Source: a bacterium
GTDB lineage: Bacteria; Auribacterota; UBA3054; B51-G9
Reading direction: 5' to 3'
DNA: 10,476 nt
Assembly: GCA_029933535.1 (NCBI GenBank)
Contig: JAOZNZ010000073.1
Coordinates: forward strand, 1 to 10,476
This document shows positions 1 through 7,003 of this stretch, in pieces. A model generated the notes under the pieces. The model was not told where the DNA came from. It did no database searches and worked only from the letters and a program-made list of their open reading frames with translations. Positions within the stretch are counted from its first letter, which is position 1. Every line of letters begins with the position of its first letter. Made by a program: the position numbers and the translations under genes.

Positions 1-1426
1 TCATTGCTGCTCCATCAAAATCCACAGTAATAGAGCTCAAAATTGGAGAAGGGATATCATCTATTTTTATATAAACTGTGTTCCCGTTTTTCTGCAGCTG
101 AATTTTGTGATAAGCCTGATAATTAAATCCGGAAGGTAAAGCATAATTAGCAGTATCGTAACTTCCATCGTTCATTCTTTGATAAAACCATTTGTTTGCA
201 GTTTGGTCAAATCCTACACGAAGCCAATCTGTACCGTCTTTGACAATGCACAGTCCTGCTTTTGCTGAAGATCCGCCGATAAGTTTTACATTTGCTTCCG
301 CGAGAAAATCATCAGCGTTTTTGTGGTTAAGAATTACATTATTGAATCCTGTAGCAGTTGTCTGCCTGAGCTCGTTGTCAATTATGTTCCAGGCTCCCGC
401 GTTAAGTGTCCAATCGGATGGCAAAGCTCCGCTTACTTCGTTGAAAAGCCCGAGATATTCCGGGCGAGCCGGTGGCGGATGATAGCCTGTAGAGTCTCGA
501 TGAGTTGGTGCATCGGCTTTCATATCATCACCAAGAAAGTAAAGCCTGTCAATGTATTGCCCTTGTTCAATAATAGCATCAGGACTAACCGTTCTTACAT
601 GAGCGAAATATCCTACCCATCTTTCAAAACCGTTGGGTCCTTCAACCATCCACGGCTGCCCCATTCTGATGAACTCACGATTTGAATCGAGCATTTTTCT
701 GGAGATAATCGGGTCAGCATATTTACCGCTGTTATTAAAAGCTGTTGGACTGGTGGCTTCAACACCTCTGATTCTATAATTATAATTAAGTGTGTGATAA
801 GTGGCGTAAAGCATATAATATTTATCACGATATTTAAAAACTTTTGAACCTTCGGTTATATTATCGCCATCACCGGTTGATGAAGAAATAAGCATGGGAT
901 ATGACGGACTTGAAAAAGTAAAAAGATCAGTCATTGGTCTGTAATGAATAGTGTTTCCCGATTCAAAGCGTGTTGAATAAAAAGTCGGAGTTCCATCATC
1001 ATCAATAAAAGTGTCAGCGTCAATTTTCGACGCAAAATTATAGTCGTAATGTTCATAGTATGTCCCAAGTGGAGATACATTATTAGTAGCGAGAATAATA
1101 TCAACACCAAGTTGAGCGTAATAATAATAAATCCCATTATAATATCTCATATGAGAAGCATGGATGTCACGGTCAGGATTAACCGGGTCAGTAGGAGTGT
1201 ACCAGCTATTGTTGAAAGAAAAGACATGAGTTCTCCATCCCCAGTTTCTCAAGTCTCTGGAAACGAGCATATCACCATACATAAAATTTCCTGAAAAATA
1301 ATATTCGCCGTTATATTTCATAGCATCGCAATCGTATAACGCATCCTGATATGACATAGGATTATTAACGGCGAAAGTCAAATTAACGCAGCAAAATAAA
1401 AAAAGAGTTATCAGAATAATTTTCAT
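1..1426 (-). CDS. Secreted GH43-like glycoside hydrolase, C-terminus beyond window (downstream tandem paralogue)
   Basis: Read from the ATG at 1426, the minus frame stays open for all 475 visible codons and leaves the window without a stop, so the gene is cut by the edge and not broken. It begins with a signal peptide (MKIILITLFLFCCVNLTFA, cleavage before VNNPMS). A five-bladed-propeller GH43-type domain follows: the Asp-containing YDCDAMKYNGEYYFSGN segment, DADTFIDDDGT (the usual pKa-modulating Asp region), EGSKVFKYRDKYYMLY (candidate acid Glu) and MVEGPNGFERW. After GYHPPPARPEY comes a laminin-G-like domain, still unfinished at position 1. It is a close paralogue of the gene at 1445-4174 and starts 18 bp after that stop, so the two are probably co-transcribed. 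GH43 enzymes remove arabinose or xylose from plant or algal glycans; the substrate here is unknown. A PEP-CTERM end is expected outside the window but not seen. No Shine-Dalgarno is visible. The family call is fairly firm, the specificity is not. Confidence 0.85.
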   Translation of the reverse strand, partial: MKIILITLFLFCCVNLTFAVNNPMSYQDALYDCDAMKYNGEYYFSGNFMYGDMLVSRDLRNWGWRTHVFSFNNSWYTPTDPVNPDRDIHASHMRYYNGIYYYYAQLGVDIILATNNVSPLGTYYEHYDYNFASKIDADTFIDDDGTPTFYSTRFESGNTIHYRPMTDLFTFSSPSYPMLISSSTGDGDNITEGSKVFKYRDKYYMLYATYHTLNYNYRIRGVEATSPTAFNNSGKYADPIISRKMLDSNREFIRMGQPWMVEGPNGFERWVGYFAHVRTVSPDAIIEQGQYIDRLYFLGDDMKADAPTHRDSTGYHPPPARPEYLGLFNEVSGALPSDWTLNAGAWNIIDNELRQTTATGFNNVILNHKNADDFLAEANVKLIGGSSAKAGLCIVKDGTDWLRVGFDQTANKWFYQRMNDGSYDTANYALPSGFNYQAYHKIQLQKNGNTVYIKIDDIPSPILSSITVDFDGAAM

Positions 1427-1444
1427 TTTATAATTTTTCAGTTG

Positions 1445-4174
1445 TCAATTTTTATGTCCGCCGACTCGAGGTCGGCTGGACATTTCTCCTTTTCGAGTGT
1501 CATCTAATAACACTTTATCTTTTTCTAAAAAAAAACTTGCAATCAGTCCTGCTAAACCCAGAACTGCAGGCTCCGGAATATTGTTAATTGTTACATCACT
1601 GAAAACAGCGCCTGTAAATCTATCACTGTTTTCTGCTGAAACGGCAAGACCGATGTGACAATTCTGATTAATATTAATCGTTTGACTGCCAACAAGTTCC
1701 CATGATTCTCCATCACGCGACCAGTAACCTGAAAATACATCTCCCATTCGAACAAGTTTTATGTAAGAAGGGAAAATTTTATGTTTATTTATTTCTGAAA
1801 CTCCCGTTCCCCAGCCGGTACCACCACGCCAGATGATTTGCGCACAATTAATGTCGTTAGCATCGTGCTTTGAGAGGGCAAGATAAACCATAGCTGAATT
1901 AGATTGAAGACTTTCGCGAATCATTACTGCTGCTTTCGACCAGTAAGCTGCCGGGTCGGCTGTTTCTACTTTCACAATAATTTCTTTATCGGAATTCATT
2001 TGCTGATAAACAAAATACCCTTCATCTGTAGTATCCCAAAAATGCCAACCGCTTGCGTTTATTGTTATATAATCCTCGGTAAAATCTACTCTGCCCGGAT
2101 AATTTACCGGTCCAAGGTCAGTTCCATGCCACAGTGAGGGCAAAGTTTTGTCTTTAGTTTCATAAACGAGAATTGTACTAAAATTCGCGTCCTGATTTTC
2201 CGTGATAAGACCAACCTGTGATGCTCCGAAACCGATATTTACAGTTTTTAATTCTTTTCCATTAACAAAAAGAATGACTTTGTCACTAAGTTTTGCAGCA
2301 CGGATGTTCCAGCTTCCGGGAGTTGGATTGTAAGTTATAGATGTATTGGATTCTAAAAATGCAACACCGTTAGTTAGTCCATAAACAACGAGTTCAGTTG
2401 TTGCAGGGTCAACTTCGGCGATAAGAAAATTATTCCCGTCAATCGCAACAGGGAAAATTCCTAATCTACGACCGACATTTGAATTTGATGTTTTTACGGA
2501 ACAGTGAACATCAATTTCATATTCGTTCATCAGGTCGCCTTTGAAAATATATTTTGTCCCGTTAGTTTCTGTCGAATCAATTCCCGTGGAAACATAATTC
2601 CAGGTGCCAACAACAGGAACACCACTTTTTGTTCCGCCCCAATATTGAACACGACTATTCCATTCATCCCAGCCGATAGTGTAAACTACGCCGTCAAAAG
2701 ACGCTTGTGCTACGTCAGTAAAAAGTTCAGGCATTGCTGCTCCATCAAAATTCACAGTAATTGAGCTCAAAGTTGGAGAAGGAATATCATCTATTTTTAT
2801 ATAAATTGTATTCCCGTTTTTCTGTAATTGGATTTTATGATAAGCCTGATAATTAAATCCTGAAGGTAAAGCATAATCAGCAGTGTCGTAACTTCCATCG
2901 TTCATTCTTTGATAAAACCATTTGTTTGCAGTTTGATCAAATCCTACGCGAAGCCAATCTGTTCCGTCTTTTACAATGCATAGACCTGCACGTATTGATG
3001 AGCCGCCGTTAAGTTTAACATTTGCTTCCGCGAGGAAATTATCAGCGCTTTTGTGATTAAGAATTATATTGTTAAAACCTGTAGCAGTAGTTTGCCTGAG
3101 CTCGTTGTCAATTATGTTCCAGGTTCCCGCGTTAAGTGTCCAGTCTGCCGGTAAAGTTCCACTTGTTTCGTTGAAAAGCCCGAGATATTCCGGGCGAGAC
3201 GGTGGCGGATGATAGCCTGACATATCACGATGAGTTGGTGCATCGGCTTTGAGATCATCACCAAGAAAATATAAACGGTCGATGCATTGTCCCTGTTCTG
3301 TTATCGTTCCCGAAGTAGCTACATGCGCAAAATATCCTATCCATCTTTCAAAACCGTTTGGTCCTTCAACAACCCACGGTTGTCCGATTCTGACAATTTC
3401 TCTGGTTGCGTCAAGTGTTTTTCTGGCAATAATAGGGTCTGTATATTTCCCGGAATTACTAAATGAAGTCGGGCTGTTTGCTTCAACACCTTTGATCCGA
3501 TAATTAAAATCAGCAGTACCATAATTATTGTATAGCATATAATATTTATCACGATACTTAAAAACTTTTGAAGCTTCGTTAATGTTGCCGCTATCGCTGC
3601 CGGAAACTGAAATTCTTTGAGAATTACCACCGGAAAGGGTAAATAAATCACTCATTGGCCATGAAAATACGCTTTCACCATCGACTAAACGAGTCGAATA
3701 AAATGTGAATGTTCCATCATCATCACGAAAAGTGTCACTGTCTATCCAATCTGCAAAACCACTACTTCTATCATGTTCGAAATATGTGCCGGTCGGAGAC
3801 ACATTATTAGTGGCGTGAGTAATTCTGTTTCCGGCCGAAACACCGAGATGAGCATAATAGTGAAAAATGCCATTATAATATCTCAAATGTGATCCGTGAA
3901 TATCTCTGTCTGTACCTGTATGCCAACTGTTACTAAATGAAAAGACATGAGTTCTCCAGCCCCAGTTTCTCAAGTCTCTTGAAACAAGCATATCGCCATT
4001 TAGAAAGTTGCCGGAAAAATAGTATTCGCCGTTATATTTCATCGCATCACAATCGTAAACTTCGTTAATCCATGACATAGGATTATTTACTGCAAAAGAC
4101 AAATTTACGCAGGAAATCGAAAATAGAATTAAAAGCAGAATACTTTTAAGGTTAGTTGGTAGATTGGATTTCAT
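1445..4174 (-). CDS. Secreted GH43-like glycoside hydrolase with three LamG/ConA-like domains and a probably frameshifted PEP-CTERM end
   Basis: As read, 909 residues. Residues 1-28 are a signal peptide ending SFA. About 29-322 form a GH43-type propeller: D41/D43 in YDCDAMKYNGEYYF (candidate base), D145/D147 in IDSDTFRDDDGT (pKa modulator region), E200 in NEASKVFKYRDKYYMLY (candidate acid) and E270 in VVEGPNGFERW. Three concanavalin/laminin-G-like regions follow, near 330-500, 519-690 and 700-862. The last has the KAAVMIRESL...IIWRGG pattern of DUF1349-like domains. At 866 begins IPEPAVLGLAGLIASFF, a PEP-CTERM signal for exosortase-dependent surface sorting. The basic end is missing because the frame passes a T9 tract (minus strand; 1535-1527) and continues 25 residues further, through a hairpin repeat, to the TGA at 1445. 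One more T would give F-R-K-R and TAA at 1517-1515. The original gene was therefore probably 1515-4174. It starts just after the GH5 terminator, so it needs its own promoter. GH43-like is well supported, the substrate is unknown. Confidence 0.88.
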   Translation of the reverse strand: MKSNLPTNLKSILLLILFSISCVNLSFAVNNPMSWINEVYDCDAMKYNGEYYFSGNFLNGDMLVSRDLRNWGWRTHVFSFSNSWHTGTDRDIHGSHLRYYNGIFHYYAHLGVSAGNRITHATNNVSPTGTYFEHDRSSGFADWIDSDTFRDDDGTFTFYSTRLVDGESVFSWPMSDLFTLSGGNSQRISVSGSDSGNINEASKVFKYRDKYYMLYNNYGTADFNYRIKGVEANSPTSFSNSGKYTDPIIARKTLDATREIVRIGQPWVVEGPNGFERWIGYFAHVATSGTITEQGQCIDRLYFLGDDLKADAPTHRDMSGYHPPPSRPEYLGLFNETSGTLPADWTLNAGTWNIIDNELRQTTATGFNNIILNHKSADNFLAEANVKLNGGSSIRAGLCIVKDGTDWLRVGFDQTANKWFYQRMNDGSYDTADYALPSGFNYQAYHKIQLQKNGNTIYIKIDDIPSPTLSSITVNFDGAAMPELFTDVAQASFDGVVYTIGWDEWNSRVQYWGGTKSGVPVVGTWNYVSTGIDSTETNGTKYIFKGDLMNEYEIDVHCSVKTSNSNVGRRLGIFPVAIDGNNFLIAEVDPATTELVVYGLTNGVAFLESNTSITYNPTPGSWNIRAAKLSDKVILFVNGKELKTVNIGFGASQVGLITENQDANFSTILVYETKDKTLPSLWHGTDLGPVNYPGRVDFTEDYITINASGWHFWDTTDEGYFVYQQMNSDKEIIVKVETADPAAYWSKAAVMIRESLQSNSAMVYLALSKHDANDINCAQIIWRGGTGWGTGVSEINKHKIFPSYIKLVRMGDVFSGYWSRDGESWELVGSQTININQNCHIGLAVSAENSDRFTGAVFSDVTINNIPEPAVLGLAGLIASFFLEKDKVLLDDTRKGEMSSRPRVGGHKN
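1454..1483. repeat. REP-like hairpin palindrome between (or inside) the GH43-like genes
   Basis: Two 12-13 base arms, ATGTCCGCCGAC (1454-1465) and GTCGGCTGGACAT (1471-1483), pair with a single bulged T at 1477 around a TCGAG loop. It is much more GC-rich than its surroundings, as expected of a repetitive extragenic palindrome. In the present reading frame it lies inside the end of the upstream GH43-like gene and encodes most of its last dozen residues (MSSRPRVGGHKN). If that gene really ends at 1515, the palindrome is intercistronic, which is the usual place for such elements. It has no T-run on the minus-strand exit side (AAAAATTG follows), so it is a poor terminator. It might stabilise the 3' end of the upstream transcript. 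Confidence 0.7.
1527..1535 (-). other. Nine-base homopolymer at the PEP-CTERM end of the GH43-like gene (candidate frameshift)
   Basis: Nine A on the plus strand (nine T in the sense strand) lie in the codons for the hydrophobic helix of the PEP-CTERM signal. With nine, the reading is A-S-F-F-L-E-K-D-K and continues to 1445. With ten, it is A-S-F-F-F-R-K-R followed by TAA at 1517-1515, the standard end of this signal and close to the K-Q-R end of the neighbouring GH5-like protein. With eight, it stops at once (TAG). The tract may be a real mutation, a slippage switch or a sequencing error; the window cannot separate these. Confidence 0.75.
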
Positions 4175-4207
4175 TTCTTATTTATTTGTTATTGTTTATT
4201 GATTGAC

Positions 4208-4256
4208 AAAAAAACCAAAGCAAAAACCAGGCATACGCCGGTCACGCGCTTTGGTT
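4208..4256 (-). terminator. Intrinsic terminator after the GH5-like gene
   Basis: On the minus strand AACCAAAGC (4256-4248) pairs perfectly with GCTTTGGTT (4221-4213), and a run of seven T (4214-4208) overlaps the end of the stem. The region between the arms holds a second small hairpin, ACCGGC-GTAT-GCC(T)GGT (4242-4226), that resembles an extragenic palindrome found again at 8270-8285. It lies about 43 bp after the GH5-like stop and before the GH43-like start, and so separates the two transcription units. Confidence 0.85.
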
Positions 4257-4298
4257 ACTTTATTATATTATACCAAAAACATCACAATAAGTCTATAA

Positions 4299-6809
4299 TT
4301 ATCGTTGTTTGACTAAAAACAAAATTCCAAATATATAAATTAAACATACAGGCTCGGGAATCACAGTTATAGCCTTGTTAGAAAAAGCATACCACGCCCA
4401 AATATTTGTTGAATCACCCGGAACGCTCGTTGAAGTGATCGAAAAAGTTCCATTTTCGTTCGGAATATATTCATAAGTTATTTTCTGCGCGTTGCCGATT
4501 CCATATCTTGCCATACTGAAGTCTCTGGTTTTTCCTCCGGTGCTTCCTGAAATTAACGCGTGATTTATCTCATCATATCCCAGACAATACAATGTTAATT
4601 CATAAACAAAATTTATATTTAGATTTGAAAGCATAAGGGCTGAAGAATAATCAGTTGAATAAACAGCACCTGTCGTCAAATAAAAACTGTTTCCGGAAAG
4701 AAAATCCGGTAATCCGGCATCGTTGATATATAAATTCACAAAGTCATTTGAGGGACTGTATAGCATCCAGTTTTCACCTGAAAGATCGTTCCCGACTCCT
4801 GTAAAATTAACACCATTAATATTTACGTCATAAGGTGTCGTGAAATTTACTGCGTGAGTATAAATTTTTGTATTTGTAATTCCTGAATCAGCATCGGAAG
4901 TCCACGGAGAAATAATTGGTCCTGAATCTTTCAAAACAGAAATTTTCAGATTATCGAGCAGCACATCTCCAGCTGTATAGCTCATACATGTAATAAAATT
5001 ATTAGTAAAGCCATTTTTATGAGAGTAAACGTAAGAATTAATCGATGTGTCAATTATCATCGGTACATCATTTAAAAACATTGACACTAGCGCGTTATCT
5101 CCATAATCAAATTGTGAAACACAAATTCTTACTTTTACAGGATAAGCCATCGGATAATTTGCATTTCCGATTTCATCATTATCATCAAAAAAAGTATAAA
5201 CACCATTGTCACGAAATATTACCGACATTCCACTCGGTTTCCAAGGTTCCCACATTGGTAAATCTTTACCGAAACAAATCCCGAACCAAGTGTTGGAATT
5301 TAAAGTTTGATGAGAAAATTCCAATTCAATTTCAAAATCATGTGAATTTGTAAGAGTTTGGTTAAGAGAAAATAATGACGGCTGATCTTGCGATAACATC
5401 CTGCACTTTGCAGCATAAGTACCCGAATTGTTTACAAAAATATCACATGAAAATAGATAATCTGTTGGAGCGAGAATACCTGTTTGCCTCCCTCCGGAAT
5501 TATCGAAATTTATATTTCCTCCACCACTGCTTATATTAAAATCATCTGATAAATAAATTGTTCCGGAAGTTAAAATATTTTGCGGAAAAATATACGCAAG
5601 CGATTTAAAAATAGCTGAATCGCCGTCTTTGGCTGTCCATAAACCTTCCTGCTCCGTTGTGTCATAAGTCCAGAAAAGCCAACCGGTAAATCCTTTGTTA
5701 AAAGTTTGAGTCGCGAATAAAGACATCTCATTGACAGCCAAAGAAAGAGTTGGATAACGATGTGAAAACGCACCGAACTCCCCCATTAAAAGCGGCACGC
5801 CAATCCGTGCACAATCTTTCCGGGTTGTTTCGAAATCTATACTGCGATAATCTTCCGCAATTGAATTTGCCGTGGAAGGATAAATATGTATGTCCACAAA
5901 ATCTAACTTCGATTTCGTAAGCGCAAGCGGACGTGCAGGCACTCTCTGATCAGGCGTTGTGTCGCTTTTCAAATAAACCGGACCTGTTCTGCCGACTGCG
6001 TTAAAAGTAAAAACGCTTACACTAACCATGGCTTCGGAATCTATTTTTCCAACTTCGGTAACACACTGATTACACAAATTTTCAGCTTGCGCGTCCATAA
6101 GTTTTTGCAATCCTGTTTCCGATGACAAGTCATAACTTTTATCATTATAATCAAAAAAACCGGTGGTTAAGGAAAGCGGTTCGTAATCCATGAAATAGCA
6201 TAACTCATTTTGGATCTCATAAGATAAAATTACAGGTAAAAGTTCCGGCGCATTTGATTTTATGTCTTCCGCAAAAGCTGAAAGTAAAGCCGCTCGTGTT
6301 TCCGCCGCACCTTCCCTAAAATAAAGCCAATTTACTCCGGTAACTTTTGCCTGCGAAAGTGGTCCATGATGCAGCCATGATTTTGCAGGAGGTCCCCACA
6401 TATCAAAAGCAAAGATAACGTAAATTTCATTAGTATCAGCACGCTGCAGAAAATCTATAACGTTTGTCATATATTGCGGAGAAAACCGTGTTGCAGAATC
6501 TGTTTCAAAAAGTCCCAATGGAGACGTAACATCAAGAAAAACACGTACAACGTTAAAATTATTGGTTTTTAAATCCTGAAACATATCATCTATTTCGGAG
6601 ATAATGTAATATACAGGATCATAATTGGCGTGAACTACTTGATTGGAAACTTGCGGCCGCAAGCGAACATAATTAAATCCGCGTGGGACAAATTCTTCAC
6701 CGTTAGATAAATTAATAAATTTGCTCTGCCGAACACCAATTCGATCGTTTGCAGAAACATTTAAATTAACCGATAATGCGGCAAATAAAATAAGAAAAAA
6801 ACATTTCAT
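4299..6809 (-). CDS. Secreted GH5-like (clan GH-A) glycoside hydrolase with accessory domains and PEP-CTERM signal
   Basis: 836 residues from the ATG at 6809. That start is chosen because it opens a signal peptide (MKCFFLILFAALSVNLNVSA, cleavage before NDRIGV). An in-frame ATG 32 codons upstream would place a hydrophilic stretch and a perfect hairpin before it. Residues about 21-430 form a (beta/alpha)8 glycosidase: VPRGFNYVRL at 41-50, NVVRVF near 86-91, N201-E202 in SYEIQNEL (acid/base), DIHIYP at 306-311, E344 in MGEFGAF (nucleophile) and GWLFWTYD at 376-383. This fits GH5-type cellulases and mannanases, retaining enzymes that cut beta-glycans. About 450-660 look like a laminin-G-like beta-sandwich, and 660-810 are an unassigned Thr/Ser/Asn-rich beta-type region. 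Residues 817-836 are a textbook PEP-CTERM end (IPEP, hydrophobic helix, KQR-stop), so the protein should be sorted to the outer surface. It is a single-gene unit closed by the terminator at 4208-4256. GH5 against another GH-A family is not settled. Confidence 0.87.
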   Translation of the reverse strand: MKCFFLILFAALSVNLNVSANDRIGVRQSKFINLSNGEEFVPRGFNYVRLRPQVSNQVVHANYDPVYYIISEIDDMFQDLKTNNFNVVRVFLDVTSPLGLFETDSATRFSPQYMTNVIDFLQRADTNEIYVIFAFDMWGPPAKSWLHHGPLSQAKVTGVNWLYFREGAAETRAALLSAFAEDIKSNAPELLPVILSYEIQNELCYFMDYEPLSLTTGFFDYNDKSYDLSSETGLQKLMDAQAENLCNQCVTEVGKIDSEAMVSVSVFTFNAVGRTGPVYLKSDTTPDQRVPARPLALTKSKLDFVDIHIYPSTANSIAEDYRSIDFETTRKDCARIGVPLLMGEFGAFSHRYPTLSLAVNEMSLFATQTFNKGFTGWLFWTYDTTEQEGLWTAKDGDSAIFKSLAYIFPQNILTSGTIYLSDDFNISSGGGNINFDNSGGRQTGILAPTDYLFSCDIFVNNSGTYAAKCRMLSQDQPSLFSLNQTLTNSHDFEIELEFSHQTLNSNTWFGICFGKDLPMWEPWKPSGMSVIFRDNGVYTFFDDNDEIGNANYPMAYPVKVRICVSQFDYGDNALVSMFLNDVPMIIDTSINSYVYSHKNGFTNNFITCMSYTAGDVLLDNLKISVLKDSGPIISPWTSDADSGITNTKIYTHAVNFTTPYDVNINGVNFTGVGNDLSGENWMLYSPSNDFVNLYINDAGLPDFLSGNSFYLTTGAVYSTDYSSALMLSNLNINFVYELTLYCLGYDEINHALISGSTGGKTRDFSMARYGIGNAQKITYEYIPNENGTFSITSTSVPGDSTNIWAWYAFSNKAITVIPEPVCLIYIFGILFLVKQR

Positions 6810-6827
6810 GTTTGTTAGTTGATCTGG

Positions 6828-6857
6828 AAATTCATCCCGATCAATCGGGATGAATTT
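6828..6857. repeat. Perfect 14-bp inverted repeat in the leader of the GH5-like gene
   Basis: AAATTCATCCCGAT (6828-6841) and ATCGGGATGAATTT (6844-6857) are exact reverse complements separated by two bases. The element ends 18 bp before the chosen GH5-like ATG. No T-run follows on the minus strand, so it is not a classic terminator. A third copy of its outer 7-mer, TTCATCC at 6867-6873, could pair with 6848-6854 in a weaker alternative fold. It may be a dispersed palindromic repeat, an operator or a cruciform; nothing in the window decides. Confidence 0.8.
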
Positions 6858-6897
6858 AGTATTCGTTTCATCCTTGGGTATTCCGTGTTTGCAAAGC

Positions 6898-6926
6898 ACC
6901 GGCACATGTCGGGTCAGGTGTCAGGT
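6898..6926. repeat. Imperfect palindrome plus duplicated 7-mer, repeat debris in the pilT/GH5 gap
   Basis: ACCGGC-ACAT-GTCGGGT (6898-6914) folds as a short stem with a four-base loop and recalls the GTAT-loop hairpins at 4226-4242 and 8270-8285. It is followed directly by GTCAGGT twice in tandem (6913-6919, 6920-6926). This sits mid-way in the roughly 190-bp gap between pilT and the GH5-like gene. No coding frame here looks real. It may be the remnant of a REP-type or transposon-end sequence. Confidence 0.4.
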
Positions 6927-6978
6927 TATTCTTACTCCCCTCCTGTTTTACCGAATATATCCTGGGCGGATTAATTAT

Positions 6979-7000
6979 TGAATGTTTTTTTTTACATTCA
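6979..7000 (-). terminator. Weak hairpin just after the pilT stop
   Basis: TGAATGT (6979-6985) and ACATTCA (6994-7000) form a perfect 7-bp stem around eight identical bases, starting three bases past the pilT stop. The position suits a 3'-end hairpin, but the stem is AT-rich and the minus-strand exit sequence (ATAATTAATCC) has no U-run, so it is at best a weak terminator or an RNA end stabiliser. Confidence 0.35.
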
Positions 7001-7003
7001 GAC

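Noticed and set aside
613..1137. Short minus-strand frames at 613-828 and 931-1137 suggesting a broken GH43-like gene
   Set aside because: They are in another frame. The true frame from 1426 has no stop down to position 1 and aligns throughout with the paralogue, so the gene is intact as far as visible.
1454..1483. Intrinsic terminator between the two GH43-like genes
   Set aside because: The stem is strong, but the exit side on the minus strand is AAAAATTG with no U-run, and the next gene starts 28 bp later.
4175..4209. Promoter for the GH43-like pair (TTGTCA near 4209-4204)
   Set aside because: A -35-like box is present, but no good -10 follows at the right distance and the start codon is too close; not supportable from sequence alone.
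6810..6905. Longer start for the GH5-like gene at 6905 (32 extra residues)
   Set aside because: The extra part is hydrophilic, spans the perfect inverted repeat and would bury the signal peptide; the ATG at 6809 opens a normal secretion signal.
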